A stretch of 63,113 nt of DNA from contig JBGVTE010000145.1 of assembly GCA_041862375.1 (NCBI GenBank), forward strand, positions 1-63,113, written 5' to 3'. The number at the start of each line of letters is the position of its first letter. The first letter of the stretch is position 1. The DNA is from WVZL01 sp041862375. Its GTDB lineage: Bacteria; Acidobacteriota; Aminicenantia; Aminicenantales; Aminicenantaceae. The position numbers and the translations under genes are program-made. Positions 1 through 8,453 of this stretch are shown piece by piece. A model generated the notes under the pieces. That model was not told the DNA's origin. It was given only the letters and a program-made list of their open reading frames with translations, and made no database searches.

Positions 1-179
1 AAAAGAAAAAATTCTATGCTGTAAAAGCCGGGCTTTCAGAAGGAATGAGAGTCGTATCTCAAGCTAATTTCCTGATCGATTCACAGAGCCTAATTACTGG
101 TCAGGCAGAAGCTATTTATGGTGGAGCCATAGAGGCTGATAAAAAGAAGAAAACTCCGCCAACCAAGCACATTCATTAG
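1..179 (+). CDS. RND efflux periplasmic adaptor (CusB-like), C-terminal end only
   Basis: The window opens inside this gene; the open frame runs from base 3 to a TAG at 177-179. The visible tail contains EGMRVVSQANFLIDS, which matches the end of CusB/HlyD-type membrane-fusion proteins. A lysine-rich and His-containing end (KKKK...KHIH) follows. Such adaptors bridge the inner-membrane pump and the outer-membrane channel. The CusA-like pump starts 36 bp downstream on the same strand, so the two form an operon. The N-terminal metal-binding and hairpin parts lie outside the window, so metal specificity cannot be read here. Confidence 0.75.
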   Translation, partial: KKKFYAVKAGLSEGMRVVSQANFLIDSQSLITGQAEAIYGGAIEADKKKKTPPTKHIH

Positions 180-215
180 AATGTGCCTTTCTGATGCAAT
201 GGAGAGGAGATTGCG

Positions 216-3200
216 ATGATCAACAGAATTATCGAGTATTCCCTTCGGAATAAATTTATTATCTTGGCCCTTTTTGCTCTTATCATTGGCTGGGGCTATT
301 GGGCTCTCAACAGAACTCCTGTAGATGCTATTCCTGACATAGGAGAAAACCAGCAGATTGTATTTGTAGATTGGCCAGGGAGGAGTCCTAAGGATATCGA
401 AGACCAGGTTATTTACCCTCTTTCAGTAAATCTTATGGGTATTCCTGGGATGAAAGTGATCCGTTCAAATTCCATGTTCTCTTTCGGAATGGTGAATGTC
501 ATCTTCGAGGAAGGAGTGGATTTTTACTGGTCAAGAACCAGGATTCTAGAAAGGCTTAACTTAGCCCAGAGAGATCTTCCCGAGGGAGTCATACCTCAAC
601 TCGGTCCTGATGCTACTGCTCTTGGACAGGTCTTCTGGTACACAATAGAGAACAGCTATTATTGCCCTGATCACCCTAAATTGAGATACAGTGAGCCGGG
701 AAAATGTCCAGAGGATGGAGAAGAGCTTGTTATCTCTGATTACAATTTAGGTGAACTACGTTCAATCCAGGATTGGTATGTTCGTTATCAGCTCAACTCT
801 GCAAAAGGCGTTTCCGAAGTAGCCACAGTAGGAGGCTTTGTCAAACAGTATCAAATAGATGTTGATCCTCATAAACTTCTTGCTTTCAATGTTAATTTGC
901 ACAGCATGTTTGACGCTGTCCGAAGAAGCAACATTGATGTCGGAGCCAAGGTAATTGAGGAAGGCGGAGCCGAGTTTATAGTTCGCGGTCTTGGTTTTAT
1001 TGAATCCATAGAAGATATCGAGAATATTGTAATAGGTTCTCATGAGGGAGTTCCGGTTTACATCAAAAATATTGGGAAGGTGACTGTTGGCCCCGATTTC
1101 AGAAGGGGAGCTCTGGATAAAGAAGGAGCAGAGGTCACTGGCGGAGTGGTTTTGATGAGGTACGGAGAAAATCCCTTAAAAGTTATCGAAGCCGTTAAAG
1201 AGAAAATAAGAGAAATTACACCAGGTCTTCCAGCTGGTGTCCAGATTGTGCCTTTTTACGACCGCACCCAGCTTATAAACCGCGCAACAGACAATCTGAA
1301 GAAGACCTTGCTCGAAGAGATTGTCGTTGCTGTAATTATTATTTTCCTCTTTTTAGCGCATTTCCGAAGCAGCCTCATTGTTTCTATAGTTCTACCTGTA
1401 GGAGTTCTGATTGCTTTCCTCATCATGTATTATCTTAAAATTCCCTCGAATATCATGTCTCTAGGGGGAATCGCTATTTCCATCGGAGTCATGGTTGATG
1501 CTGGCATTGTGATGACTGAAAACATATCCCGCCACCTTGCCTCATCCCGTGAGCGAAGATTGGGAACCTTGATCACCGCTGCCAAAGAAGTTGGGTCAGC
1601 TATCTTTTTTGCTATCCTCATTATCGTGGTCGCATTTATTCCTGTTTTTTCCCTGAGAGGCCAGTCAGGCAAGCTTTTTTCACCTTTGGCCTTTACCAAG
1701 ACTTTTGCCATGTTCGGCTCTGCGGTTTTAGCCATCACCCTTGTTCCTGTGCTTTCGGCCATCCTTTTAAGAGGAAAAATGCGCCCCTCCGAGAAAAATG
1801 TATTAACTCGTCTTCTGTTGCGTATCTACGAGCCAGTTCTTCGGTTTTCCTTAAAGCATAAAATCATCGTGTTACTCATTGCTTTGATTCTTCTTGGGGT
1901 CAGCTTTTTTCCTCTTTCTAAAATAAAGAGTGAATTCATGCCTCCCTTGAACGAAGGGGACTTGCTGTTTATGCCTGTCCTTCTTCCAGGAGCATCTCTT
2001 ACCCAGGTCATGGATGTTATGAAAAAACAGGATATGATTCTAAAGTCATTCCCTGAAGTTGAACAGGTTGTGGGCAAGCTTGGAAGAGCAGAAACACCTA
2101 CTGATCCAGCTCCTGTGGGTATGATTGAGACCATTGTTAAGTTAAAGCCAAAAAAAATCTGGCGGAGAGGAATGACGCGCCAAAAGTTAATAAATGAAAT
2201 GGATAGTGCTCTGAAGATACCTGGAGTGAGCAATATCTGGACTCAGCCGATTCGAAACCGCATAGACATGCTGGCCACAGGGATTCAGACTCCTATCGGG
2301 GTCAAAGTCTTTGGAGAAGATTTGAAAAAGATCGAGGAAATTGGCATTCAGATTGAGAGTATCGTAAGAGAAATTCCAGGAGCCAGGAATCCCTATGCTG
2401 AAAGAATAGGCAATAAGCCTTATATAGAAATTGAAATAGACAGGGAAGAGGCAGCTCGTTATGGTGTAAAAGTCGGAGATATTCAACATTTAATCATGAC
2501 AGCAATAGGAGGGATGAATATCACCACTACTGTAGAAGGTAGAGAGCGCTACCCGGTTCGAATACGCTATATGCGGGAGCTCAGAGACAGTTTCGAAGCC
2601 TTAGAAAGAATCTTTGTTCCTTCGCCCGGAGGAGCACAGATCCCTCTCAGCGAACTAGCAACCATAAGAAAGGTAGAAGGTCCTGCGAAAATAGCAGGAG
2701 AAAACACTATGCCTTATGTTAGAGTTTTTGTTGATGTAAATACAGATGAAGTTGGTATTGTGGATTTTGTAAATAAAGCTCAAAATATAGTCAGAGAAAA
2801 ACTGGACCTTCCTTCTGGCTACTTTATATCCTGGAGCGGCCAGTATGAGTATGAAATGCAAACCCGGAAGCGATTGGTGATAGTCTTGCCTATCTGTATA
2901 TTTATCATCTTTCTCTTGCTCTACATAAAGTTCAAGCGTTTTTCATCAGCTTTGATACTTATTTTTTCCCTTCCTTTTGCTTTTATAGGGGGAATCTGGC
3001 TCCAATATATTCTCGGATTTAAGTTCAGTACAGCAGTTTGGGTAGGTTATATTGCCCTTTTTGGGGTAGCAGTAGAGGCAGGAGTGGTGATGATGGATTT
3101 CTTAGTGGAATATTCTCGAAAAAGCACAGAGATAGTTGAAAATATTGTCCAGGCGGCCTTGCTTAGAGTTCGACCAATAATTATGACTACCGCAACAACC

Positions 3201-3401
3201 GTCCTGGCTCTTATTCCGATAATGATCAGCACCGGGACTGGTGCAGAAATAATGAAGCCCATTGCCACTCCTACTGTAGGAGGGATGATCACAGCTACTC
3301 TCTTAAATTTAATTCTCGTTCCTGTTATTTTTACCTGGATTCTACAAGGTCAATTGAAAAGAAAGGCAATGAAGGTATCTATGAAAAAGAAGAGCAATTA
3401 A
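216..3401 (+). CDS. cusA: CusA-type heavy-metal (Cu+/Ag+) RND efflux pump with inserted metal-binding module
   Basis: This 1061-residue inner-membrane proton/metal antiporter has the usual RND length and order: TM1, a large porter loop, TM2-6, a second porter loop and TM8-12. Met586, Met636 and Met685 (in LLFMP, VGMIET and IDMLATG) sit at a constant offset of 13 from the E. coli CusA methionine triad, which argues for Cu(I)/Ag(I). The offset is explained partly by an extra module at about residues 147-175 (654-740), with YYCPDHP, PGKCP and DGEELV. This resembles the small heavy-metal-binding domain normally found as a separate unit. A strong GGAGAGGAG lies just upstream of ATG 216. The pump follows the CusB-like adaptor and precedes a YHS/metal-binding protein. 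Confidence 0.93.
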   Translation: MINRIIEYSLRNKFIILALFALIIGWGYWALNRTPVDAIPDIGENQQIVFVDWPGRSPKDIEDQVIYPLSVNLMGIPGMKVIRSNSMFSFGMVNVIFEEGVDFYWSRTRILERLNLAQRDLPEGVIPQLGPDATALGQVFWYTIENSYYCPDHPKLRYSEPGKCPEDGEELVISDYNLGELRSIQDWYVRYQLNSAKGVSEVATVGGFVKQYQIDVDPHKLLAFNVNLHSMFDAVRRSNIDVGAKVIEEGGAEFIVRGLGFIESIEDIENIVIGSHEGVPVYIKNIGKVTVGPDFRRGALDKEGAEVTGGVVLMRYGENPLKVIEAVKEKIREITPGLPAGVQIVPFYDRTQLINRATDNLKKTLLEEIVVAVIIIFLFLAHFRSSLIVSIVLPVGVLIAFLIMYYLKIPSNIMSLGGIAISIGVMVDAGIVMTENISRHLASSRERRLGTLITAAKEVGSAIFFAILIIVVAFIPVFSLRGQSGKLFSPLAFTKTFAMFGSAVLAITLVPVLSAILLRGKMRPSEKNVLTRLLLRIYEPVLRFSLKHKIIVLLIALILLGVSFFPLSKIKSEFMPPLNEGDLLFMPVLLPGASLTQVMDVMKKQDMILKSFPEVEQVVGKLGRAETPTDPAPVGMIETIVKLKPKKIWRRGMTRQKLINEMDSALKIPGVSNIWTQPIRNRIDMLATGIQTPIGVKVFGEDLKKIEEIGIQIESIVREIPGARNPYAERIGNKPYIEIEIDREEAARYGVKVGDIQHLIMTAIGGMNITTTVEGRERYPVRIRYMRELRDSFEALERIFVPSPGGAQIPLSELATIRKVEGPAKIAGENTMPYVRVFVDVNTDEVGIVDFVNKAQNIVREKLDLPSGYFISWSGQYEYEMQTRKRLVIVLPICIFIIFLLLYIKFKRFSSALILIFSLPFAFIGGIWLQYILGFKFSTAVWVGYIALFGVAVEAGVVMMDFLVEYSRKSTEIVENIVQAALLRVRPIIMTTATTVLALIPIMISTGTGAEIMKPIATPTVGGMITATLLNLILVPVIFTWILQGQLKRKAMKVSMKKKSN

Positions 3402-3436
3402 TATGTCTTCATTGTAGGAAAGAGAAGAAATGAAGA

Positions 3437-3451
3437 GGACAGGCTACTTTT
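3437..3451 (+). repeat. Solo copy of the GGACAGGCTAC repeat
   Basis: GGACAGGCTACTTTT here is identical to the arm of the palindromic element at 33549-33642. A GTAGC 14 bases further on could form a short hairpin. It lies in the 258-base spacer after cusA. Confidence 0.4.
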
Positions 3452-3599
3452 ATTACTGTAGCTTTATGATCCTTTGAATTTGTTGCCTAATAGATAAAGA
3501 GATATGAATAGAATAAATAGAGAAAATGGGTGGATATAATAGAAAAAGGGTTTATAATATAATGGTATTTATTTTTATAGAAAAGAAACTCTATTATTA

Positions 3600-3627
3600 T
3601 TGACAAAATTTATCAATTAAGTATAAT
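3600..3627 (+). promoter_or_regulatory. Consensus sigma-70 promoter of the YHS metal-binding protein
   Basis: TTGACA (3600-3605) and TATAAT (3622-3627), both perfect, are separated by 16 bp. An inverted repeat TCAATT/AATTGA (3613-3618, 3633-3638) spans the -10 box and could be an operator for a metal-responsive repressor. A perfect AGGAGG (3649-3654) stands 5 bases before ATG 3660. The pump-to-YHS spacer is otherwise A+T-rich. Confidence 0.8.
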
Positions 3628-3659
3628 TTATAAATTGAATGTAAATTTAGGAGGTTTGA

Positions 3660-4274
3660 ATGATTAAACGTTCAAGAATTTTAGCATTATTGTTGGCATT
3701 TTCTTTTGTTTTTACAGTGTCCGTAATCGCCCAGCAGCAAGCTGAAGAGACAGTAGTTTGTCCTGTCAGTGGAAAAGAGATTAAAAAATCTGAAGCTAAG
3801 ATCACCTATGAGTACAAAGGAAAGACGTATTATTTCTGCTGCGAAAAGGGCAAAGAGGCGTTCGTGAAGAACCCTGAGAAGTACACCCAGAAGAAAGCAG
3901 AAGAGAAGGAAGTTTATACCTGCCCCATGCATCCTGAAGTTAAATCAGATAAACCAGGTAAGTGTCCCGAGTGCGGAATGAAGTTGGAGAAAAAGATGGT
4001 GCTCAAGAAACATATGGAAAAAGCCTGTGAGCACATGGAGCAGATCCATAAGAAGGCTGAAGAGAAGGAATGTTGTGCCATGATGGGTATGATGAGCCAC
4101 AAGGATATTGAGTTGAATGTCGAAAAGGTAGAAAATGGAATTGCTGTCAAAATAACCTCAAAGAATGCAGAGGTTGTAAAGAAAATCCAGGAGATGGCCT
4201 TAAAGATGAAAGAGATGTGTAAAGCGAAAGCGGAAACCTGCAAGAAAGAAGAAAAGAAAGAAGAAAAAAAGTAA
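3660..4274 (+). CDS. Periplasmic YHS-domain plus heavy-metal-binding-domain protein
   Basis: The 204-residue product starts with a signal peptide (lysine/arginine start, hydrophobic core, cleavage near IAQQ). A YHS domain follows at about residues 30-78 (VVCPVSGK, YYFCCEKG, FVKNPEKY). Next comes a heavy-metal-binding domain at about 85-115 (YTCPMHPEVK, PGKCPECGMKL). The tail is rich in Met, Cys, His and Lys (CEHMEQIHKK, CCAMMGMM). YHS and CPMHP modules bind soft metals such as Cu(I), so the protein is probably a periplasmic copper/silver buffer or chaperone for the upstream Cus-like pump. It has its own near-perfect promoter and a strong terminator, so it can be expressed apart from the pump. 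Confidence 0.85.
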   Translation: MIKRSRILALLLAFSFVFTVSVIAQQQAEETVVCPVSGKEIKKSEAKITYEYKGKTYYFCCEKGKEAFVKNPEKYTQKKAEEKEVYTCPMHPEVKSDKPGKCPECGMKLEKKMVLKKHMEKACEHMEQIHKKAEEKECCAMMGMMSHKDIELNVEKVENGIAVKITSKNAEVVKKIQEMALKMKEMCKAKAETCKKEEKKEEKK

Positions 4275-4298
4275 TACTACTAAACAATTAAAAAAAAT

Positions 4299-4335
4299 AT
4301 CCCCCTTGCTCAATCGAGTAAGGGGGATTTTTTTT
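4299..4335. terminator. Bidirectional rho-independent terminator
   Basis: ATCCCCCTT (4299-4307) pairs with AAGGGGGAT (4320-4328), and the inner bases extend the stem to 13 bp including one G-T pair, with an AATC loop. A run of eight T follows at 4328-4335 and an A tract precedes the stem. It can therefore stop both the rightward YHS gene and the leftward gene ending at 4350. Confidence 0.93.
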
Positions 4336-4349
4336 CAGGTCTAATAAAA

Positions 4350-5330
4350 TTAGAGTATTTTTCTTTCTCGCAGCCAATTGTCATTGTAGATAGTGCTCAG
4401 ATAGCGGTTAGCAGAATCAGGAAAGAGCGTGGCAATTCGAGCACGGAAGTTAAGTTCTCGAGCAAGTTTCATTGTTCCCCACAATGCAGCTCCGCTTGAA
4501 CCTCCAGCCAAAATGGCTTCTTTATTTGCTAATCTTCTAGTCATTTGAAAGGCTTCTTTATCTGTGATTTGGTAAATTTCATCTATCAAGCTAAAATCAA
4601 CGCATCCTATAAGGAATTCATCTCCTAAACCCTCGAGGAAATAGGGAGAAGGCTTTATAATTTTTTTAGAGTGGAAGTGATCGAAGAATACTGAACCTGC
4701 TGGATCGATTCCGATAATCTTTATTTTAGAGTCTCTTTCTTTAAGGAATTCTGCAACACCGCAAATTGTTCCCCCTGTTCCTATGCCTGCGACAAAATAA
4801 TCTATTTTTCCTTCCATTTGCTTCCAGATTTCAGGGCCTGTAGTTTTATAGTGAGTTTCGTTATTTTCACGGTTATTATGTTGGTCAAAATAGTACCCAT
4901 TTAGTGTATCTTTTACGATTCTCGGCGTAATATTATTGTAACTGTTAGGAGACTCAGGAGGGAGAGTGTGATCAACCATGACAAGTTTAACGTTAAGTGC
5001 TTTGAGAAACTTAATTTTTTCAGGACTGATATTATCCCGGACAATCATCTTACAATGATATCCTTTGAGAGCACAAACCATGGCCAGTGCCAGAGCTGTA
5101 TTACCAGAGGAGTTGTCCACAATTGTATCTCCTGGTTTTATTCTTCCTTCTTTTTCGGCTTTTTCTATCATGTACTTAGCTATTCTGTCTTTGACACTTC
5201 CTATGGGATTCAAGAATTCGAGCTTGGCAAAAATATCTGCTTTAAGACCTTTCGTGATTTTGTTTAATTTGATAATTGGAGTTTTCCCTATTCCTTCTAA
5301 AATATCATATTTATAAGTTTTATTAGACAT
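4350..5330 (-). CDS. Cystathionine beta-synthase/cysteine synthase-like PLP enzyme
   Basis: This 326-residue fold-type II PLP enzyme condenses an activated serine with sulfide or homocysteine. The PLP lysine is K47 in GSVKDR, and the phosphate-cup glycines are in GIGTGGTICG. The C-terminal part (IIGIDPAGS, GGSSGAA, LFPDSANRYLS) resembles the catalytic core of cystathionine beta-synthase more than CysK, but no C-terminal CBS domain pair is present. The substrate loop reads NSSGNTAL (73-80) where the family usually has TSGNTG. An AGAGGAG lies about 10 bases before the ATG. It is monocistronic, converging on the terminator at 4299-4335. The exact substrate cannot be settled from sequence. Confidence 0.85.
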   Translation of the reverse strand: MSNKTYKYDILEGIGKTPIIKLNKITKGLKADIFAKLEFLNPIGSVKDRIAKYMIEKAEKEGRIKPGDTIVDNSSGNTALALAMVCALKGYHCKMIVRDNISPEKIKFLKALNVKLVMVDHTLPPESPNSYNNITPRIVKDTLNGYYFDQHNNRENNETHYKTTGPEIWKQMEGKIDYFVAGIGTGGTICGVAEFLKERDSKIKIIGIDPAGSVFFDHFHSKKIIKPSPYFLEGLGDEFLIGCVDFSLIDEIYQITDKEAFQMTRRLANKEAILAGGSSGAALWGTMKLARELNFRARIATLFPDSANRYLSTIYNDNWLRERKIL

Positions 5331-5519
5331 ATTTTAACTGCTCCTCTCTTAAAATTGATGAGATGTGGTCATTTACTTACTCTCTACAAAAGAAGAAAAG
5401 AGTTAGGTTATATTAACAGCAAATTTATTGTCAATGCATAAAATTAGATCCTTAATTTCTTTTAATGAATGTGACTTTCAGAAGGATGGATTATTTGGTA
5501 TTCTAAAAAGGAAAACAGG

Positions 5520-6602
5520 ATGAGGCGAAAGAAAGTTGTTGTTGCTATGAGTGGAGGAGTGGACTCCTCTGTTGCTGCAGCTCTCCTTAAAGAACAGGAT
5601 TATGAGGTAACTGGGATTACAATGAATCTTTTTTCTCTGCCAGATAAATATTGCAGAGATGAAAACTTAAGAAGTTGTTGCGGCTGGAGAGCTGTAGAAG
5701 ATGCCAATCGTGTTGCTGCAGCCCTGAGAATTCCTCACTATGTGGTTGATTTTAGAAAACAATTCGAGGATAAAGTTATTAAGGATTTTTGTGAAGAATA
5801 CGTTCAAGGGCATACTCCCAATCCCTGCATTTGCTGTAATCAGTACATCAAGTTTGACCTTCTGATGAAGAGAGCGAAGAGACTTAAAGCCGATTATGTA
5901 GCGACAGGTCATCATGCTCGAGTGGAATACGACTCTCATTCAGGGAGGTATATTCTTAAAAAGGGAAAAGATGAGGAAAAAGATCAATCGTATTTCCTCT
6001 ATGTTCTAACTCAAAAGCAGCTTTCTCGAACTTTGATGCCGATTGGATATTTTACTAAAGAAGAGGTAAGGAAAAAGGCGCATAAATTAGGGCTTCCTGT
6101 TGCCAAAAGGCCTGAAAGTCAGGAAATTTGTTTTATTCCAGACAATGATTATGCTCAGTTTTTAACTAAAAGAATACCCGAAACTCCTCGTCCTGGACCC
6201 ATTGTTAACCTTGATAATCAAATCTTGGGAAACCATAAAGGAATTATCCACTATACCATCGGTCAGCGGAGAGGAATTGGAATTGCAGCCTCCTATCCCC
6301 TTTATGTTCTTTCAATCGAACCTGACAAGAATACAATTGTCGTTGGTCCTAACAACCAGCTTTACAAAAGAAAGCTCATCGCTTCTCGAGTAAACCTTAT
6401 TGCTGTGGAGAGGGTAGTAAAGCCTCTGAAATTAAGGGCGAAGATCAGATATAAGCATGAAGAGAAGGAGGCCTTGCTTAGACCTTTATCCGAGGGGAAT
6501 TTCCAGGTTGAATTCAAGAATCCTCAGAGAGCAGTTACTCCAGGCCAAGCTGTGGTTTTTTATGATGGAGATGTAGTCTTCGGCGGTGGAGTTATAGAAT
6601 GA
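5520..6602 (+). CDS. mnmA: tRNA-specific 2-thiouridylase MnmA
   Basis: MnmA (360 residues, normal length) transfers sulfur to C2 of U34 in Lys, Glu and Gln tRNAs. The PP-loop is AMSGGVDSSVAA near residues 9-20. The tRNA/catalytic loop HTPNPCICCN puts a cysteine at 106, the position of the usual nucleophile, and SQEICFIPD supplies the second cysteine (204). Further cysteines (45, 53, 54, 103, 105) could help bind an Fe-S cluster, as proposed for some MnmA proteins; this is inference. The C-terminal beta-barrel ends in GDVVFGGGVIE. AAGG lies just upstream of ATG 5520. It is a single gene between a divergent gene and a 420-base spacer. Confidence 0.95.
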   Translation: MRRKKVVVAMSGGVDSSVAAALLKEQDYEVTGITMNLFSLPDKYCRDENLRSCCGWRAVEDANRVAAALRIPHYVVDFRKQFEDKVIKDFCEEYVQGHTPNPCICCNQYIKFDLLMKRAKRLKADYVATGHHARVEYDSHSGRYILKKGKDEEKDQSYFLYVLTQKQLSRTLMPIGYFTKEEVRKKAHKLGLPVAKRPESQEICFIPDNDYAQFLTKRIPETPRPGPIVNLDNQILGNHKGIIHYTIGQRRGIGIAASYPLYVLSIEPDKNTIVVGPNNQLYKRKLIASRVNLIAVERVVKPLKLRAKIRYKHEEKEALLRPLSEGNFQVEFKNPQRAVTPGQAVVFYDGDVVFGGGVIE

Positions 6603-6690
6603 TAGCTTTTTACTGGATTGATAAGATAAGTTTTAAAAGGAGAATTGATTTTCTTTATTTGCTATGCTAGCATTTTAAAAAGCCTTGTTG

Positions 6691-6759
6691 TGCTGGCTGG
6701 ACAAGGTCACACCTTGACGGGCATTTCACCCATATCCCTTTTGCTAATGACAGCCAGCA
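6691..6759. other. Nested inverted-repeat structure after mnmA
   Basis: TGCTGGCTG (6691-6699) pairs perfectly with CAGCCAGCA (6751-6759). Inside it CAAGGT/ACCTTG (6702-6707, 6711-6716) forms a second perfect hairpin, and GGG/CCC (6719-6721, 6729-6731) a third weak pair. CTTTTT follows the outer arm. It could be the mnmA terminator with a large loop, a small structured RNA, or a relic of a palindromic repeat. The spacer 6603-7023 otherwise holds only the promoter at 6882-6910; no convincing gene is seen. Confidence 0.4.
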
Positions 6760-6881
6760 TCTTTTTACAGAACGAACCCACTGATCTAACTTTTCTGAAA
6801 TCTTATTACCTTTCTTCTAGGGATTTGTAACAAATTGATGCCCAAGAACAAATGAACTCATACGCAAAGAGGCTTTTACTT

Positions 6882-6910
6882 TTGACATCGAATATATCCT
6901 GTGCTATTAG
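6882..6910 (+). promoter_or_regulatory. Sigma-70 promoter of the isoprenoid synthase-like gene
   Basis: TTGACA (6882-6887) and TATTAG (6905-6910) are 17 bp apart, with TGTGC immediately before the -10. The predicted start near 6917 gives a leader of about 107 bases. The architecture matches the carA promoter at 12861-12889. Confidence 0.65.
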
Positions 6911-7023
6911 TTTTACGGAGATTTACGATTGAAATTCTGAATTATGAGTGGACTCTTTTATTACAAATATTACAAAACAGGTAATCTCCAGTCTTTTTTT
7001 CTTTTTGAAACTCATAGAGTATC

Positions 7024-8346
7024 ATGAGCGAATATTTTAGCAGCCATCTCCCTTATTCTGATAGAGTCGGAAGAGTCGGTGATGCTGTGAAGCGATTTAA
7101 GCAGAGATATTCTGCACTCTGGTGGGAAATAAGTACAGATTTTCCTCAGCTTGCTAAAACCTATAACAAGAAACAGCAAAGAAAGACTGAAAATGAGGTG
7201 TCCAGGTATGTTGATGAGGTATCTGATAAACTTAGAGAGTACTCTCCGGATAAAGATAAACAGGAGTTATGGCTGGAGGAGTTTGTTGCCGGATTTAAAG
7301 AGTTCGGGAAGAAGACTCTGAATATGTCCAATCTGTATCTTGATTCGGTATTCAAGGAAGGATTCATTAATTCCACCAGGATGTTTATCGAAAATGTGAA
7401 AAGGTTTGACCCGACCCTTGAGATAGAGGATATATATCAGGCATTGAGAAATGTCTGGATTATGAATTCACTTCAAATTTATTTTAATCTCGACTTGAAA
7501 CATTCAGACTCTATTTTTGCTTACAGTATGATTTATCCCTATACCGATAATTATATCGATGATGTATCAGAATCTTTGGAAGCGAAGCTTTCTTTAATTG
7601 GTAAATTAAAGAATTGGCTTGAAGGTCGCCATTCTCCTTGTAGCAACTCCCAGGAAGGCAAAATTTTCAAACTGATTAGTATTATTGAAAGACAGTATGA
7701 TAGAGACTTATATCCTGGTGTTTACCAGAGTTTACTGGCAATATTTAATGCACAGATAAAGAGCCTTATTCAGCAGAAAAAACAGAGCTTACCGTATGAA
7801 ATCGATATTCTTGATATCAGTTTTGAGAAGGGGGGAACTTCAGTTCTTGCTGATGGTTTTCTTGTCAACGGAAATCTTGACGAGGATCAGGCTGATTTCT
7901 GTTTTGGTTTTGGAGTATTTCTGCAGCTTACAGATGATATTCAGGATATGAGCCAAGACAAGAGAAATAATCATATGTCAATATTTTCACAGACTGCGGG
8001 CAAATATCACCTTGATGCATTAGCTAATAAACTTCTGAATTTTATTCCAGAAGTTGTCAATGTAAAGCTGAGTAAACAAACCGCAGGCCATAAAAGCTTG
8101 AGAGAACTCATTCTAGAGAATTGTTATTTTCTCGTTCTCGAAGCAATAGGGAAAAACAGAGAATACTTCAGTGAAGAATATGTTAAAAGAATGCAATGCC
8201 ATTTTCCCATGAGATTTTCTTTCCTCAAAGAGCTTAGAAAAAAAATGCAAGAGAAAATTCTTGATAAGAGGAGGCATGTTATTGACCTTGACCTTATATC
8301 TGCTTTTCTCTTGACCGCTGCTTCAAGAACAATTTCTGGAAGATAA
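7024..8346 (+). CDS. Class I isoprenoid synthase-like protein
   Basis: This 440-residue all-helical protein carries two acidic motifs of the class I isoprenoid synthase fold: YPYTDNYIDD (residues 171-180), in place of DDxxD, and LTDDIQD (302-308), like the second aspartate motif of prenyl transferases. The segments EKGGTSVLADG and FGFGVFLQL resemble uncharacterised 'class 1 isoprenoid biosynthesis enzyme' proteins of other uncultured and Bacteroidota genomes. The first motif is not canonical, so it could be a prenyl transferase, a terpene cyclase or a non-catalytic relative. No signal peptide is seen. It stands alone, with a carrier gene 107 bases downstream. The substrate is unknown. Confidence 0.65.
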   Translation: MSEYFSSHLPYSDRVGRVGDAVKRFKQRYSALWWEISTDFPQLAKTYNKKQQRKTENEVSRYVDEVSDKLREYSPDKDKQELWLEEFVAGFKEFGKKTLNMSNLYLDSVFKEGFINSTRMFIENVKRFDPTLEIEDIYQALRNVWIMNSLQIYFNLDLKHSDSIFAYSMIYPYTDNYIDDVSESLEAKLSLIGKLKNWLEGRHSPCSNSQEGKIFKLISIIERQYDRDLYPGVYQSLLAIFNAQIKSLIQQKKQSLPYEIDILDISFEKGGTSVLADGFLVNGNLDEDQADFCFGFGVFLQLTDDIQDMSQDKRNNHMSIFSQTAGKYHLDALANKLLNFIPEVVNVKLSKQTAGHKSLRELILENCYFLVLEAIGKNREYFSEEYVKRMQCHFPMRFSFLKELRKKMQEKILDKRRHVIDLDLISAFLLTAASRTISGR

Positions 8347-8453
8347 GTATGCTGCACATTCTACTCTTTCGATTGATCAATGATACCAATATTATCTGTT
8401 TATTTAACAGAGTGAAACATATTTAGTCTGAAGACTATGTATATGGTGAGCTA

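Noticed and set aside
2548..2562. GGTTCGAATACG resembles a tRNA T-arm
   Set aside because: It lies inside the cusA reading frame and has no acceptor stem or cloverleaf around it.
6645..6830. A 61-codon frame between mnmA and the isoprenoid synthase-like gene
   Set aside because: It is read straight through the nested hairpins, has no ribosome-binding site and resembles no family.
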